Assembly (NCBI GenBank): GCA_009829735.1
Contig: CM020618.1
Location: forward strand, 19,577,346 to 19,641,345
Reading direction: 5' to 3'
Source of the DNA: Pyropia yezoensis
Lineage: Eukaryota > Rhodophyta > Bangiophyceae > Bangiales > Bangiaceae
Length of the DNA stretch: 64,000 bases
The position numbers were made by a program, and so were the translations under genes. The notes beneath the pieces are model-generated. The model did no database searches. It was given only the letters and a program-made list of their open reading frames with translations, and was not told the DNA's origin. Shown here piece after piece: positions 1-11,175 of this stretch; position 1 is the first letter of the stretch, and every line of letters starts with the position of its first letter.

Positions 1-1887
1 GGACAAGACTTTGGGTCCTTGCGTATCGTCGGCGATCATCTGCGCCTCTCTCTTATACACTTCATTGTCCAGTGTGGCTCTGCCCGCGCCGCACCGCCGG
101 GGCGCGGACAAGGTTCCCTCAGGTGATGGTAGGGTCAGGGGGGTGTTCATTCTGACTGCGTTAGAGGTGTGAGGCAGTTGGAGTCATATCGCGCTAGGAT
201 ATAGTTCATTCTTCTCGCTCAATGTTCTCAGGCACAGGGCCGCCTCTCAGCTTGTTGAAGAGCAGTTATGAGGGGTACCTCATCAGCGACAACTCTCTAT
301 GATACGTAGGCTGCTCACGGCCTGCACTGCATCAATGCAGGGCGGTAGGGGATCCCCGCCTTGTGCGCGCCTCTAAAGCATCTTTCAGGGGTGCAACCTG
401 TGGTGTCGACTGCGTTGCAGAGAAGTCGGCGGGCACTGTCGAGCCTGCATTGAGTCTCGGGAGAGCGCCAGGGACATCGGGCCGGGGGGGATGAGGAAGC
501 TGCGAGGAATGACAGCCCGCCGAGCCGTCGTTGGTATGGCCGAGGGGGGAGGGTTTACGCCAACAGAGGGGACGAGGGGGGCGGAGGGGGAAGACGTTGA
601 CCAGCCTGCGTGAAGGACCGTATAGGTAAGGACTGGACAAATAGGCGGAACGGGACCAGCGGGGGGGAGGGGCGGATCGGGGCGGCGCGCGCCGAGCAGT
701 TGGTGGGAGCGGTGGGACTTGGGCGGTGCGGAGGGCGTGGTGCTGGAGCGTCTGTGGAAGGCGAGAGGAGAGAAGGGTGGTGCGGGAGTGGGCTGTGCGG
801 AGGCTTCCACGGGCTGGGCGTGTGCTGGGCCGCCCGGCCTTGTGAGTTTGTACGCGCCCCCTGTCGTGCCTTGGCTGTCGCCCGGAGCCCCTCGCAGGGC
901 CCACATTCCCCTCTCTCCAGCGTAACGTTCGCACGCTGATCTAGCGGCGCTTCGAACGGCACAGATAGCAAGGGGTCAGCCGATGAGGCTGGCTGCAGTA
1001 CAGAGAGCCCCCATTAAGATCAGCTTGGTAGGCCACCACTGCGACTGAGTAGGCGGATTCTGCGGCAGCGTATCCCCTCACGTCCCGCAAAGCCCGATAA
1101 AAGCATTGAAGGAGGTCTCAGCAACAAGCTGACCGCCTGTTGTATTGAAGCTCGGTCAGAGTCACCTGCTCTCAGTCTGTCCCCATCAGTCTGCGACGTG
1201 ACGTGCGCCAGCCCTCAGGTGCGCATGCAAGCGGTCCTGTGAGGCAGCGCGTATGCTCATAGCAACCACATGCAAGTGGGAAGATCATTGGAGAAGGGAT
1301 GTTCGCGACTGCTAGTTGCACGACGCCAGGCCAACAGCGGTGCTGTCTCTGGAGGGGAATGTGCAAGAAAGACAGACGCTCACACTTTTCGAGGCGGCGA
1401 CGAGTGGTAACAAGCCGCAGCGTAGGTTGAGCGGCAGGGGAGTGGGGGCGGCAGGGGAGGCCCGTCGGCGTGGCAGAGTGGCGGCTTGCGGCGCCACGCA
1501 AGAAGCGCTTCCACGGCACCCCCCGCGGCCCGTCGTGGTTTTTCACGGCCACGTCTATGCTCCCTGGGGAGGGGGAAGCAGGATGGGGCATGACCGTCGA
1601 GCGGCAGCGGTGCTAGGCGGGACGGGAAATGGGGGGCACTCGCGTAGATCACCTGTGGAGTAACTAACGCCCCGGCGTGGTTCCAACCTGCTGCCGTGGC
1701 TGACGGGGCCGTTGGGCAAGCTCTGCCGAGGCGGGCGAGCATGGGGATGCTGCACTCACGTTTTGGAGGGCACCTTTGCACTGTCACGGGTACGGCCGAG
1801 CTGTAGGGCACCAGAGGGAGTTCGGTAAGTCTTTCAAGGGAGAGCGGAAGCGACAGCCGTCGTGGGCTGGCTGCTAGCTCCAAGATT
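1..1887. other. Stretch with no recognisable gene
   Basis: Several overlapping open frames exist on both strands, but all are rich in Arg, Pro, Ser and Ala, shadow one another, and show no domain I know. This is expected of GC-rich non-coding DNA, where stops are rare. I see no terminal repeats, tandem array or convincing RNA gene. Exons of an intron-containing gene could be hidden here. Confidence 0.5.
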
Positions 1888-2267
1888 CTATTCAGACCCT
1901 TTGTTACCTGACGAAAACGCCGCGGCACAGACAAGAGCAGTAGACAGGAAAGCAGATGGCCAAAGACAACTATATGTGCCACGGTCACTGACCCCCAGCG
2001 TCGTCTCACCCACGTCCACGTATGTCCGCCTATACCACTCTGGCCACTTGCAGGGCTTTCCTAACTCCTTGTTGTCACGGCGCATGGCTACCGCATTCGA
2101 CAACGCCTGCTGGTACACGGTGAACGTGATGAACTGGTCCTGCTTCATTTGCCGGAGATGGTGCTGCTGCCGACGAGAAAGGGCATTGCGCTCCTCACAA
2201 GAGGACGTGTTGACCCCGTCCATAGACACGTACGAGTCCGGGTTCATAGCACACGAGCAGTCGACGT
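1888..2267 (-). CDS. Unidentified coding fragment cut by the E1 LTR
   Basis: The minus frame entering from the LTR edge reads DCSCAMNPDSYVSMDGVNT, then a Gln/Arg/His-rich stretch (SRRQQHHLRQMKQDQ), then KPCKWPEWYRRTYVDVGETT, and stops at 1888. Its balanced composition, with Trp, Tyr, Cys and Met, is unlike the low-complexity shadow frames nearby, which suggests real coding. A GT donor-like site (GTCAGT) lies after the GETTLG segment, so the last residues may be intron. I do not recognise the family; a transposase fragment is possible. The upstream end is truncated by E1. The sequence on the far side of E1 (11645 onward) does not continue it cleanly and no target duplication joins the two, so they need not be one gene. 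Confidence 0.35.
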
Positions 2268-2736
2268 TGTGGCAAAAACCACAAGCACACACGGCACCCA
2301 AGTTGGGGCGGTGTGCTAGGGCTGCCTCCCGTGTCGGGGGAACCGGAAGAAGTGCAAGTCGCACACACTCTGTCCCTGTTGTGGGGCAAACCCCCCACGG
2401 ACAAACAAGAGGATGGTGTGTGGTCCAACAGTTTCTTGGTCGGGACGGGGACGCAGGGCCAAGCCCCGCTGTCCCTCCCCTTATCCCCCCAGGGTCCACT
2501 CAGAATCTCGCCACTCAGAATCTCCCACCCCAGCACCTGCCCACCGGGCCACACGAAAATTCAAGACGATAAATGCAGAAAACCCTCAAATCCAAGTTGG
2601 ATTTACTACTAAGCTAACTATCCCAAACTTAGGGAATATGGACCCAAATGCAGGGGGAGGAACGGATCAGGCTAGTGGCCTGCCGCCCCTTGCATGGCAC
2701 GTGTTGCCCCCCTACCTGGGGGTCAATACTGCCACA
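2268..2736 (-). repeat. E1 LTR (3' LTR in element orientation)
   Basis: A 469-bp repeat bounded by the inverted hexamer TGTGGC/GCCACA. It contains a hairpin near its left edge (stem 2284-2290 with 2311-2317, inner CCC/GGG) and a 17-nt perfect inverted repeat at 2588-2604 centred on CAAGTTG. Confidence 0.92.
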
Positions 2737-2749
2737 CTCCCCGCTCCTC
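2737..2749 (-). other. Polypurine tract of E1
   Basis: Read on the minus strand, the bases directly before the 3' LTR are GAGGAGCGGGGAG. E2 has GAGGAGAGGGGAG at the same place, purely purine. Position and composition match the plus-strand priming tract of LTR elements. Confidence 0.75.
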
Positions 2750-3074
2750 AGTTCCGACCGACCCGGTCGGCCCTGTGAGGGGGTGCGTAAACGCACGTCT
2801 CGGCGTTGGGGGCGCGACTTGCTGTCCCCCAGCGTGTACGTAACGCGGATGTGGAGGCGGTCACGTTGACCGCCCCTCTCCTCAAGCTTGCCCACTCGGC
2901 AGCTTGCTTTCTTCAGTTCACACTTCACCTTCACCACCACCTCCCTTTCACTTTCCACTGGGCCGCCCCACGCTGGGGAGGCCACCCGTATACCCACGAT
3001 CCGAGTCCCCCTCAACTCGAGGCGGGTCTCGTGCTGCGATAGCCAGAGCGTCTCTCCCCAACTTGGGGAGAGTC

Positions 3075-5018
3075 ATGGCGACTCCGGGAGTGGAGACGGA
3101 CTCTCTTGACGAGCGCATGGAGGACACCTCCTACGGTGCAGCACCCGCCGGGACTTCCGGCGGGGGCTCCGCGATCGCTCCGGGGGATGGGACTCCCGCG
3201 TCACCCGGCTTTGGGTTGACGGCGGGATCTCCCCCGGAGGCGGGACAAGTTGTCCCGCGTGAGGCCTTGGGGCGGTGGTTTTACCCCGCTTGGCCTCTTT
3301 ATGAGGAGGGGTTGACTGTTCTTCGCTGTGGCCGACTTGGCGCAGCGATGGGCCGGGTATGGGACCGCCTACGGGAGAAGTATCCCCGTAGGGTCGGGTT
3401 CCCTGCCGGCTTCAGGACGGACCAGTTTGCCTTCCTGGACGACGAGGAGGTTGAAGACGTCCAACGTGCCAAGGCCATGGTGGACCGCGGGGGAACTATC
3501 CCGGGTCCCGGCGACTTGCCGACCTTCACGTGGGACGCTGTGGCAACTCGCCCACCGTACCTCCACGAGGCCGATCCGCACACTCATCACTTTGATGTGC
3601 GGATGGAGAAAGACTTCCGGCGAGGTCCCTACTTGGTGACCTCGGCTCAACTTGAGTTTCCTCAACAGTCTGCTGCCAGTAAGGAGCAGTACTATCCGAA
3701 GAAGCCCGAGTGGTGGCCTCAAGTTGAGGTCCCCTACGGGTTCCCGGCGTTGTTGCCCCGGTTGCTTGACCATTTCGGCTCCGTCATGCTGACGGCTGCC
3801 CCTGATCACCTGGTGTGGGCCATGTTAGCCACCCAGTGGCTCCTCGAGGTCATGTCGACCTGGGTGTCCTGTGTTCAGCGGCGGGGGATGCTCTGGCATC
3901 TCCCCCTCCGGCTCATCCAGGGTTTGGAACAGCTCACCCCTCAGCTAGTTGCTGAGGGGTGCTCAGCAGGACAACTCACTCTACTTGAGGAGATGCTCCG
4001 GCTCCGTAAGTTTATCGAGTGGGAGAGCATTGAGCACAAGTTGCGCCGCCCCACTCGTGGGCCCAAGGACGATGGCGCACTTCGCCAGTTCGTGTGGGTC
4101 GCTCGTGAACTTCACGACGGCCGTGTGGTCCTACGAGAGGGGTTGGGCATCGGGGACTACCCGTATGCCCCGGGGGTGGATCGCCACACTGCGCCACCCC
4201 CGGACAAGCCCATAGTTATGGCCGTGCCGTCCTTTGATGACCACATGACTCAACCCACTGCGGGAGCCCCAAGTCGGGGTCGCAGTTACACCCGGGTACC
4301 GCCACCTCGGCGGGCCCCTCCGCTTCCTCCGGTTCCTTTCCAACCTCACGGGAACATCCCGATCAGCGTGGCCGTGGAGTCTTCCACCCCGGTGTCCCCC
4401 AACTTGGGGGCCACCCTCCTGACGGTATACCCCAAGTTGGTGTTGCCGCCCACGCCTCTAACCTCAGAGATGATGATCACCACGTTGGTGCGCACCATTT
4501 CCTGGTTGGCCGCGTCGACCGCAACCCTACAGAGTTCCGAGACTCCTCAACTTGAGGAGCGCGTTCGTACTGCAGTAGCGACCGCGAGTTGCGAGTCGGT
4601 GGTGGAGTTTATGACAGCCGAGTTGGCTCGTAGTGGGGCTATTATGCCCCAGCCAGCCCCACTTGGGCGTGGCAAACGTCGCGCGAGCCGGGCATACTCG
4701 CCTCCTCGCCGTCGTCGCCGACCTTCTCGGCGCTCTCCCTCCGTGTCGGAAGACAAGTTGTCTTACTCCGTCTCGGAGTCCTCTACCCCGTCGGAGACGG
4801 AGTCTGTCCAGCGTCTGCGTCGCAAACTTGCGCGCAAGACCAGGCAGAAGAGTGGCCACGGTCGGCGCCACTTGCGCGACCGTGAGGGGCGCGACGGTTC
4901 CGACTTGGAGCCGCCGCCCCTTCCAACGAGTGGAGACCGTTATCGGCGTGGGTCTCGCCGCTCGCCTCCACGGGAGGGCGAGGGCCGTGGAGTGGGAGAG
5001 TCTAGCATGCGTGCCTAG
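3075..5018 (+). CDS. Antisense accessory ORF of E1 (unknown protein)
   Basis: A 647-codon ORF on the strand opposite gag-pol, ending 111 bp from the convergent pol stop. The frame is open upstream to about 2904, but 3075 is its first ATG. The N-terminus is Gly/Pro/Thr-rich. A globular middle follows (about residues 50-330; EALGRWFYPAWPLYEEG, Trp- and Leu-rich helices such as LVWAMLATQWLLEVMSTW). The C-terminal 150 residues are basic and Ser/Arg-rich (PPRRRRRPSRRSPSVSE, RRSPPREGEGRG), as in nucleic-acid-binding or RS-domain proteins. E2 has the same ORF at the same length, with differences mostly silent. Antisense ORFs in the 3' region occur in some plant gypsy elements; I recognise no homologue. 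A 21-nt perfect inverted repeat (3052-3072) ends two bases before the ATG. Confidence 0.6.
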   Translation: MATPGVETDSLDERMEDTSYGAAPAGTSGGGSAIAPGDGTPASPGFGLTAGSPPEAGQVVPREALGRWFYPAWPLYEEGLTVLRCGRLGAAMGRVWDRLREKYPRRVGFPAGFRTDQFAFLDDEEVEDVQRAKAMVDRGGTIPGPGDLPTFTWDAVATRPPYLHEADPHTHHFDVRMEKDFRRGPYLVTSAQLEFPQQSAASKEQYYPKKPEWWPQVEVPYGFPALLPRLLDHFGSVMLTAAPDHLVWAMLATQWLLEVMSTWVSCVQRRGMLWHLPLRLIQGLEQLTPQLVAEGCSAGQLTLLEEMLRLRKFIEWESIEHKLRRPTRGPKDDGALRQFVWVARELHDGRVVLREGLGIGDYPYAPGVDRHTAPPPDKPIVMAVPSFDDHMTQPTAGAPSRGRSYTRVPPPRRAPPLPPVPFQPHGNIPISVAVESSTPVSPNLGATLLTVYPKLVLPPTPLTSEMMITTLVRTISWLAASTATLQSSETPQLEERVRTAVATASCESVVEFMTAELARSGAIMPQPAPLGRGKRRASRAYSPPRRRRRPSRRSPSVSEDKLSYSVSESSTPSETESVQRLRRKLARKTRQKSGHGRRHLRDREGRDGSDLEPPPLPTSGDRYRRGSRRSPPREGEGRGVGESSMRA

Positions 5019-5129
5019 CTGGCAGCTGCCTTTGTTGTGAGAGTGTGAGGGTTAGGGCTGTAGTTAAAAGCCACTCTGCGTACCACTTCGACTTGAAGCA
5101 CTCTCTTGGCACTGTTGCTCGGCCTTCCC

Positions 5130-8100
5130 TCACGTTGAGGGAGGGCTGTTAGGGTCTATCTCATTCCGGGCACAGTACGCCCGGACCTTCTCAGCGGGAT
5201 GGTCCTCCACATACTCCCACGTATCATCCTTGGCTTTGTAGCCAAACCAACGCACCCTCAACATGAGGCGGTTAGTATCCTCATCCCATCCGTAGTCGAT
5301 GAACTTATCGAACACGTACTCCTGCGGGCCCTGTTTGGCCGCAGGCAGTGAGGGGAGGCGCCACGCTTCCAAAGCACGCGCCCAAGCCGGGTCGCCTGCA
5401 GGCGGTGGTGCAACTTTGACCACGTCCTGTCCGTTCACTGTGCGGACCCCATCGTCACTTTCGATGGTGAAGCGCCGCCCATCAGTACGAAGGACCTGGT
5501 ACGGCCCCTTCGTCTGGAATACCAACTTACCCCCAGTTGGGGTGTGTGAGTGAACCAGCACCCAGTCACCCTGTTCGGGGACATACTTAGCGTTGCGCAC
5601 CTTTTTGTCAAAGGTACGCTTATAGCGCTTTTGTGCTTTGTCCATCTCAGCCCTGACTTTAGGGATGAGGTGTTCCAGCCTAGCAGCGAACTCCGCCTTA
5701 CTCTCAGTAGGAGTAGGCGTACCGCCACTATCCTCCCCAGTTGGGAGCGACCGCCGCACGGCAATAGACCGCACACGACGGGGGGTCACAAAAGCGAGGG
5801 GTACTTCCCCGGTAGATGAGTGAACCTGCGAATTGTAGGCAGTAGTAAGGATAGAAATGTATTGGTCCCACGTCTTCACGTGCTCACTCACATAGTGGCG
5901 CAGCTGCCTAACAATAGTTTTGTTGAAGCGCTCCACCTGCCCATTAGTTTGTGGGTGGTAGGGGGTGGCATAGTTTGCCTTAACCCCCAACATATCCAGC
6001 ACTCCCTGAAACAGTACAGACGCAAATTGCGGTCCATTGTCCGATAGTGTACTATCTGGGATGCCATACGCGGCAACCCAGTGATCTAGGAAGGCTGACA
6101 CGACCGACATGGCCGTGATCTCTGCCAGTGGGATCGCTCGCGTAAGTTTCGTGAAGCGGTCACAGATAACCAGGAGGTACTGGTTGCCCTCCTCGGTCAC
6201 TGGCAGTGGCCCAAGGATGTCCATCGCCAACGCGGCGAAGGGCTCCTTGGCCGGGAACAATAGCATAGCCGTACTAGGCCGCCGTTCCATCAGACGGTTC
6301 TGTGCACAACTTGTGCAGGCAGCCACCCAACTGTAGATGTCCACCACCATGGACGGCCAGTAGTATCTGGTCCTCAGGGTCTGGTACAGTTTACTAGACC
6401 CCAGGTGTCCACCCGAGGGAGCATTGTGCTCCCTCTCAAGGATACTGTCCTTGAGGGATGCGGGGACGACAAGTTGTTCGGTCCCCTGGAATACCCCCCT
6501 CCTCATGCGGAGGCCATCGTCTCCCAGAAAGAAACGCGTCTCCACCACTGTATCCAGTATATCCCTCTGCGACTTGCAGAAGGGATCCTCGGCCTGGGCC
6601 TTCACCACCTCGTCCAGGGACAGGGGCAAGTACTTCTTGTTCCCTGGCGCCTCGGGGTTCAACGCCTGACCCGAGCGCGTGACTACCCCCACGATGGGGA
6701 TGTCCTCATCGACTGGGTTAGTGTCCAGCCCCTCGGTAGGTACCCGAGAGAGGCCGTCGGCAAGGGCATGTTGCCTGCCAGGTCGGTACTCAATGTCAAA
6801 GTTGAAGGGTGCCAGTCGCACCCTCCACCGGTTGAGACGAGTGTTCGTACAGTCCGTCTTAAAGATGAACTGCAACGCGCGGTGGTCACAGCGGATGAGG
6901 AACTCCTCACCCTCTAGGTAGTGACGAAGTGACGTCACCGCCCACACCACTGCGAGTCCTTCCAACTCGGTGACTCCGAAGTTCTTCTCGGCCGAGTTCA
7001 GCCCCTTGCTGAAGTATCCCACCGGCAAGTACTCGTTGTCCGGCTGCTGCTGAAGCAATACACAACCAAGTTGGTCGTAGCTAGCGTCCACATCCAGGAT
7101 GTAGTGGCCTCCCAATCTGGGAATAGCCAGGATAGGGGGCTTCAGCAGAAGGTCCTGAAGAGTCTCAAAGGATTCCTGCTCCACCCGACTTGGGGGAGGC
7201 AGGCTCTTCGGTAGCGTTGAGCTCACTAACTCATTCAACGGCTTCGCCACCTTGGCGAAGCCCTTGGTGAAACGTCGGTACACGTTACACATCCCGAGGA
7301 AGCTCCTCATCTGGGTCTGAGTCCGGGGGTACTGAGCCTTACGGATGGCCCTCAAGTTCTTCTCGTTGACACTGAGACGCCCCGGACGGACAACATGTCC
7401 CAAGTATTCCACCTCTTGAGTAAAGAGGTGGCACTTACTCGCCTTCAGTGACACACCGGCGTCAGCAAGTAGCTTGAACACCTGGCCAAGATGGCCAATG
7501 TGTTCCTCCGGACTTCGGGAGAACACAATAATATCGTCTAGGTACACAAGACAGATCTGCCACCGTACTCCGGCCAGAATCATGTCCATAGCGCGCTGGA
7601 AAGTTGCCGGCGCGTTACACAGACCAAACGGTAGACGCTTGCACTGGTAGGTACCACAGTGACAGGTAAAGGTAGTTTTATGCCTGTCTTCCGGGGCAAT
7701 GGGAATTTGCCAATACCCCCCGTTACAGTCTAGGGTAGAGAACACGTTTGCCTCCCCCAGAGAGTCCAGACAGTCATCCATCCTAGGTAGGGGATAACTG
7801 TCCTTCACCGTGCTCTCGTTGAGCTTACGGTAGTCGATACAAAACCGGGGGGTCCCATCAACTTTGGGGACGAGAACCACCGGACTCGCCCACTCGGCGT
7901 TGCTGGCCTCGATCACGTCGAGGGCCTCCATGCGAGCAACTTGCTCCTTAACGAGGGCCCTTGAACGGGGTCCTCCCCTATACGGTTGTTGGCGTATAGG
8001 GGGTGCACCGGGCTTCAACTCGATCCGGTGTTGGGTAGCTCTCATGAGTCCCAATTGACCATCCCACAACTTGTGATATTGGTCCAAGAGGCGTTCAACT

Positions 8101-9112
8101 TGAACCCTCAACCTGAGGGGGACACCCTCCATGTTCACATGGGGTCGAGGAGAGGCGGCCGACTTGGCTTGATGCTTCTCCTTTCCGGACTTCGGGTCGC
8201 TACTCGCGCCCGCGTTGAGGGTGACCGCTACTACCGGTCCCTCGTGTTGGTCGATATAGCCGAACTTGGCTCCCGACTTGAAGTACTGGGGCGACGAGCT
8301 CAGGTTCATCACCTGGATCCTCCACGGGACTCCGGCTTTGGAGTCCATCGTGCCAAGGGCAACATGCACTTGGTGCTTGCGAGCAAGACGGGGGTAAGGG
8401 TGCACCAACCCGTTCCCCGTAAAATCAGTTACAACGTCAACGTGCGCCACCGAGTTGGGGGGCAACGTGACTTTACGGGCTAAACGCAGGGTAGCAGTAA
8501 ACCCTTTCCTCACAGAGCAAACAGGCTTCGACTGTGAGACTGTCACAGGAGCCACAGACTTTCCCTTACCAAGGATGGGGATAGTCTCCCCAATCATCAA
8601 CTTGACCCAGTACTCAGGGCCACAAATCAAAGGCACTTGTGTACAACATAAGGGGTACCCAGAAGCAGGGGTACCGATATATTCTCAACTACACCATAGG
8701 TCACGTCGACCTCATGGGTTCCCAACCTAGTTGGTAGGGTCACGGCACCAACGATGGGAAGTACCCCACCATTGATGTCAATCATATGGTCAGCTTTGGA
8801 CCTCCAGCGTTGGAGCTTCACCTCCTTTGGTAATAGCGACTTGCGTATCAAGGAGGCTCCTGACCCGGTATCAAGTACGATACGGGCACAACAGGCGCGG
8901 CCGGGGGCAAGTTGCACCCGTCCAGCCACCTGGAAGTTCTCACCCGTCAGCACCGCGATGACCCGACGTGGGTTTACGTTCTTGGGGAGTCCTACCCGAG
9001 GTGGGCGGACTCCCTTAGGTCGCCGCAGTATCCGGCACGGTTGGTTCGTCCTCCTGGCCCACTTGGCCGAGGCTGCCGTTGTGAGCTTCGGACGACCAGC
9101 CCCAACGGTCAT
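5130..9112 (-). CDS. pol: E1 pol: protease-RT-RNase H-integrase-chromodomain
   Basis: Reads as a fossil polyprotein of Ty3/gypsy type. In order on the minus strand: an aspartic protease motif LDTGSGASLI; reverse transcriptase with [23 protein letters not shown] and the active site [10 protein letters not shown]; RNase H beginning ILDVDASYDQLGC; integrase with an HHCC zinc-binding region (CTSCAQNR at its end), MDILGPLP, LSDNGPQF and VERFNKT of the D,D,E core; and a C-terminal chromodomain-like segment (RVRWFGYKAKDDTWEYVE). The chromodomain places it with chromoviruses, which are thought to target chromatin. The pol ATG overlaps the gag stop as ATGA (9109-9112). This copy has about one break in pol. 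Confidence 0.9.
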
Positions 9113-11056
9113 TCGTTTCCCGCCGGCTTGGCGTCCGAATCTGAGGGCGGGGAGGAGGACGACGAGTCCGAGGACGACGTGTCCGCCTCCTCCGCCGAGG
9201 GTGTGGCGACCGCGACGACCGGTCGAGACCCACCCTCGCGGCGTGAACGTACTTCGTTCGTAGCCGTCTTCTTACTCGCATTCCTAACAAGTTGTTGGAT
9301 GCGTTTACTCATCTTGGGGCAATCATATGCCCAGTGTCCATCGGAGTTGCAGTTCCAACACCGATTGTCAGTTCCCGGAGGGGTCTTCCCAACTGGGGAA
9401 GACGAAGGGATACCCTGGGAAGCTCCCACGGCAGCTACCACCCTCTCCTTGCGGATTCGGCGTGCCTTTCTCAACTCTCTGGCCTGGCGCGCCTCCTCCC
9501 GTTCCTTGGCCAACTCGGCCTGACCCTCCTGGCGTTGTTCTTCCCGCAACTTGCGGTAGGCCTCACCTCTGCGGTAGGTGAACCTCGACAACTCGGCCAG
9601 GGGTCGCCCGGGCAGTGTTATGCTCCCGGGTCTCCATCCGGACTGACCAATGGAGTCCCTCCACAAACCGACTCTTCACCACAGCTTGTGGATGAAGAAG
9701 CCCACAAAGATTGTTGAGCTTACGGACTCGCTCCGCAAAGGACAACTCGTCCTCCGCCTCTTCCTGGTGGGCTTGCGTAAACTCCTCGACTTGAGAAGCC
9801 AACGCTGCCTCATCAACCATGGCTCTCAACAACCAGTTGACGAGCTCCAAATAGGACGTCACCTCACCAGCGCCTCCACTTGAGGAGCTGGGCATGACGG
9901 ACATAAGTTCTGTCCGTAGGTCGCCCTTCGTAAACTCCTGTAGCATGTAAAAAGCCATGCCTTCACTTATGGCATTGTCGTCGCAGGCTTTTGTGAAACG
10001 ACGTAGGAACTCAAAGACACGGAGGGGGGGATTTCCATCCCACTCCGCTTTGTGCCCAAAAGAATGAAGTGCATTCTTCTTGGCACGGCCCATGGCTCGG
10101 GCCTGGTCAGGACCATACGCCACCGACTTGTTGTGGAGGGCGTAGGTCTCACAGTCAAAGATCCGCTGGTAGACCGGGTTGGCTACCTGGATCTTGGGCG
10201 GCACCTCACGTTGAGGGAACAGCCGCTGTGGCACTGGGGTAAGTTGACCCTCAGCGCCTGTAGTCTGGTACGGCGAGCTTGGTGCAGCCGCCGGCGTTTC
10301 CGAGGGGAACTCCCCCGTGAAGGGCGTACGCCCCACCGAGAATGGTGCGGCTCCCATGTTGGGAGTCACAGGGGTCCCCCCCTGTTCGGGGCGACCCGGA
10401 ATAGGCGTCAGGGGAGATTCCCCCTGCGCCTGCGGGCTCGAAAGCCCCAATCCGGTCTGGACATTAAGGCCATCTGGCAAACTCGCCACAATCTGATTCA
10501 GAATAGTATTCGTCATCGTGACCACCAGGTCCTGCAAAGTCTGCCGCAACACATTGGTCGCCTCCCGACGGACAGTTTCCGCGAGGAGTGGATTGACGAC
10601 TCCAGTTGAGTCTCGGTCCGCCTCCGGGAGTCCGCCTGAGGGGTAACCACGTTCCTCAGGGGTCTCAACCGGGGGCATGGGCGCGAGCCCATCGCCGACC
10701 AACGGAGGTCCACCGTCCTCCGAAAGCCTAGTTGGCGACGGCTCCAAGCCAAAGTTGGCTCCAACCCGAGTGGAACCCGCGGGGACAGTCCTCACCCCTT
10801 GGGACGTTCCCGTTGAGTATACCACGCGGTGGCCAGACTTCGGCCCACCCACATCAGAAGTGTCACCCGAGTGAACTCCCGACTGAGTCGGGGTGGCCTG
10901 TTGCCCGCCCGTACTTCCAGTCCTGCTGGCTTGAGGGACCTCCAGTCCCTCTGCGACCCCAGGTAAACCCACCTGTGTCTCACCAGTATTCAAAGGCACT
11001 GAAGTACGTGCGTCACCCGTGTACTCCCCGGACGACGGGGGGTCCGAGCTAGCCAT
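9109..11056 (-). CDS. gag: E1 gag
   Basis: Gag of the gypsy element. The start chosen is the first ATG (MASSDPPSSGEYTGD) downstream of the leader; the frame is open slightly further upstream but without ATG. The first third is Pro/Thr/Gly-rich. The middle holds the capsid-like region (PVYQRIFDCETYALHNKSVAYG, FLRRFTKACDDNAISEGMAF). A Glu/Arg-rich coiled segment follows, then one CCHC zinc knuckle CWNCNSDGHWAYDCP, which binds RNA in this family, and an acidic Ser-rich tail. About one break is present in this copy; E2 shows the frame whole. Confidence 0.85.
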
Positions 11057-11104
11057 GTTGGCTGACGATCCGTACGACACGGTCCAAGTCCACCGTTCCT
11101 CTGA

Positions 11105-11173
11105 GACAGAGGGCCCCCTACACCCGGGTGCACCCGGAGGTAAAGTTTACCTCTGTCCCCTGCTGCTCCACCA
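11105..11173 (-). other. E1 leader: primer-binding site and palindromic hairpin
   Basis: Two bases inside the 5' LTR (minus sense) the sequence TGGTGGAGCAGCAGGGG (11157-11173) begins with TGG, as a primer-binding site should. I could not assign the tRNA. Just downstream GACAGAGG/CCTCTGTC arms (11105-11112 and 11150-11157) enclose a 17-nt inverted repeat (11137-11153) and the self-complementary CACCCGGGTG (11121-11130). E2 has the same leader. Confidence 0.55.
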
Positions 11174-11175
11174 AA

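Noticed and set aside
1862-2572. Plus-strand ORF of about 236 codons
   Set aside because: It runs from host DNA into the LTR and opposes a better-looking minus-strand coding fragment.
5126-5142. Intrinsic terminator between pol and the accessory ORF
   Set aside because: The hairpin is one of many CA-nnn-TG palindromes, has no T run and the host is eukaryotic.
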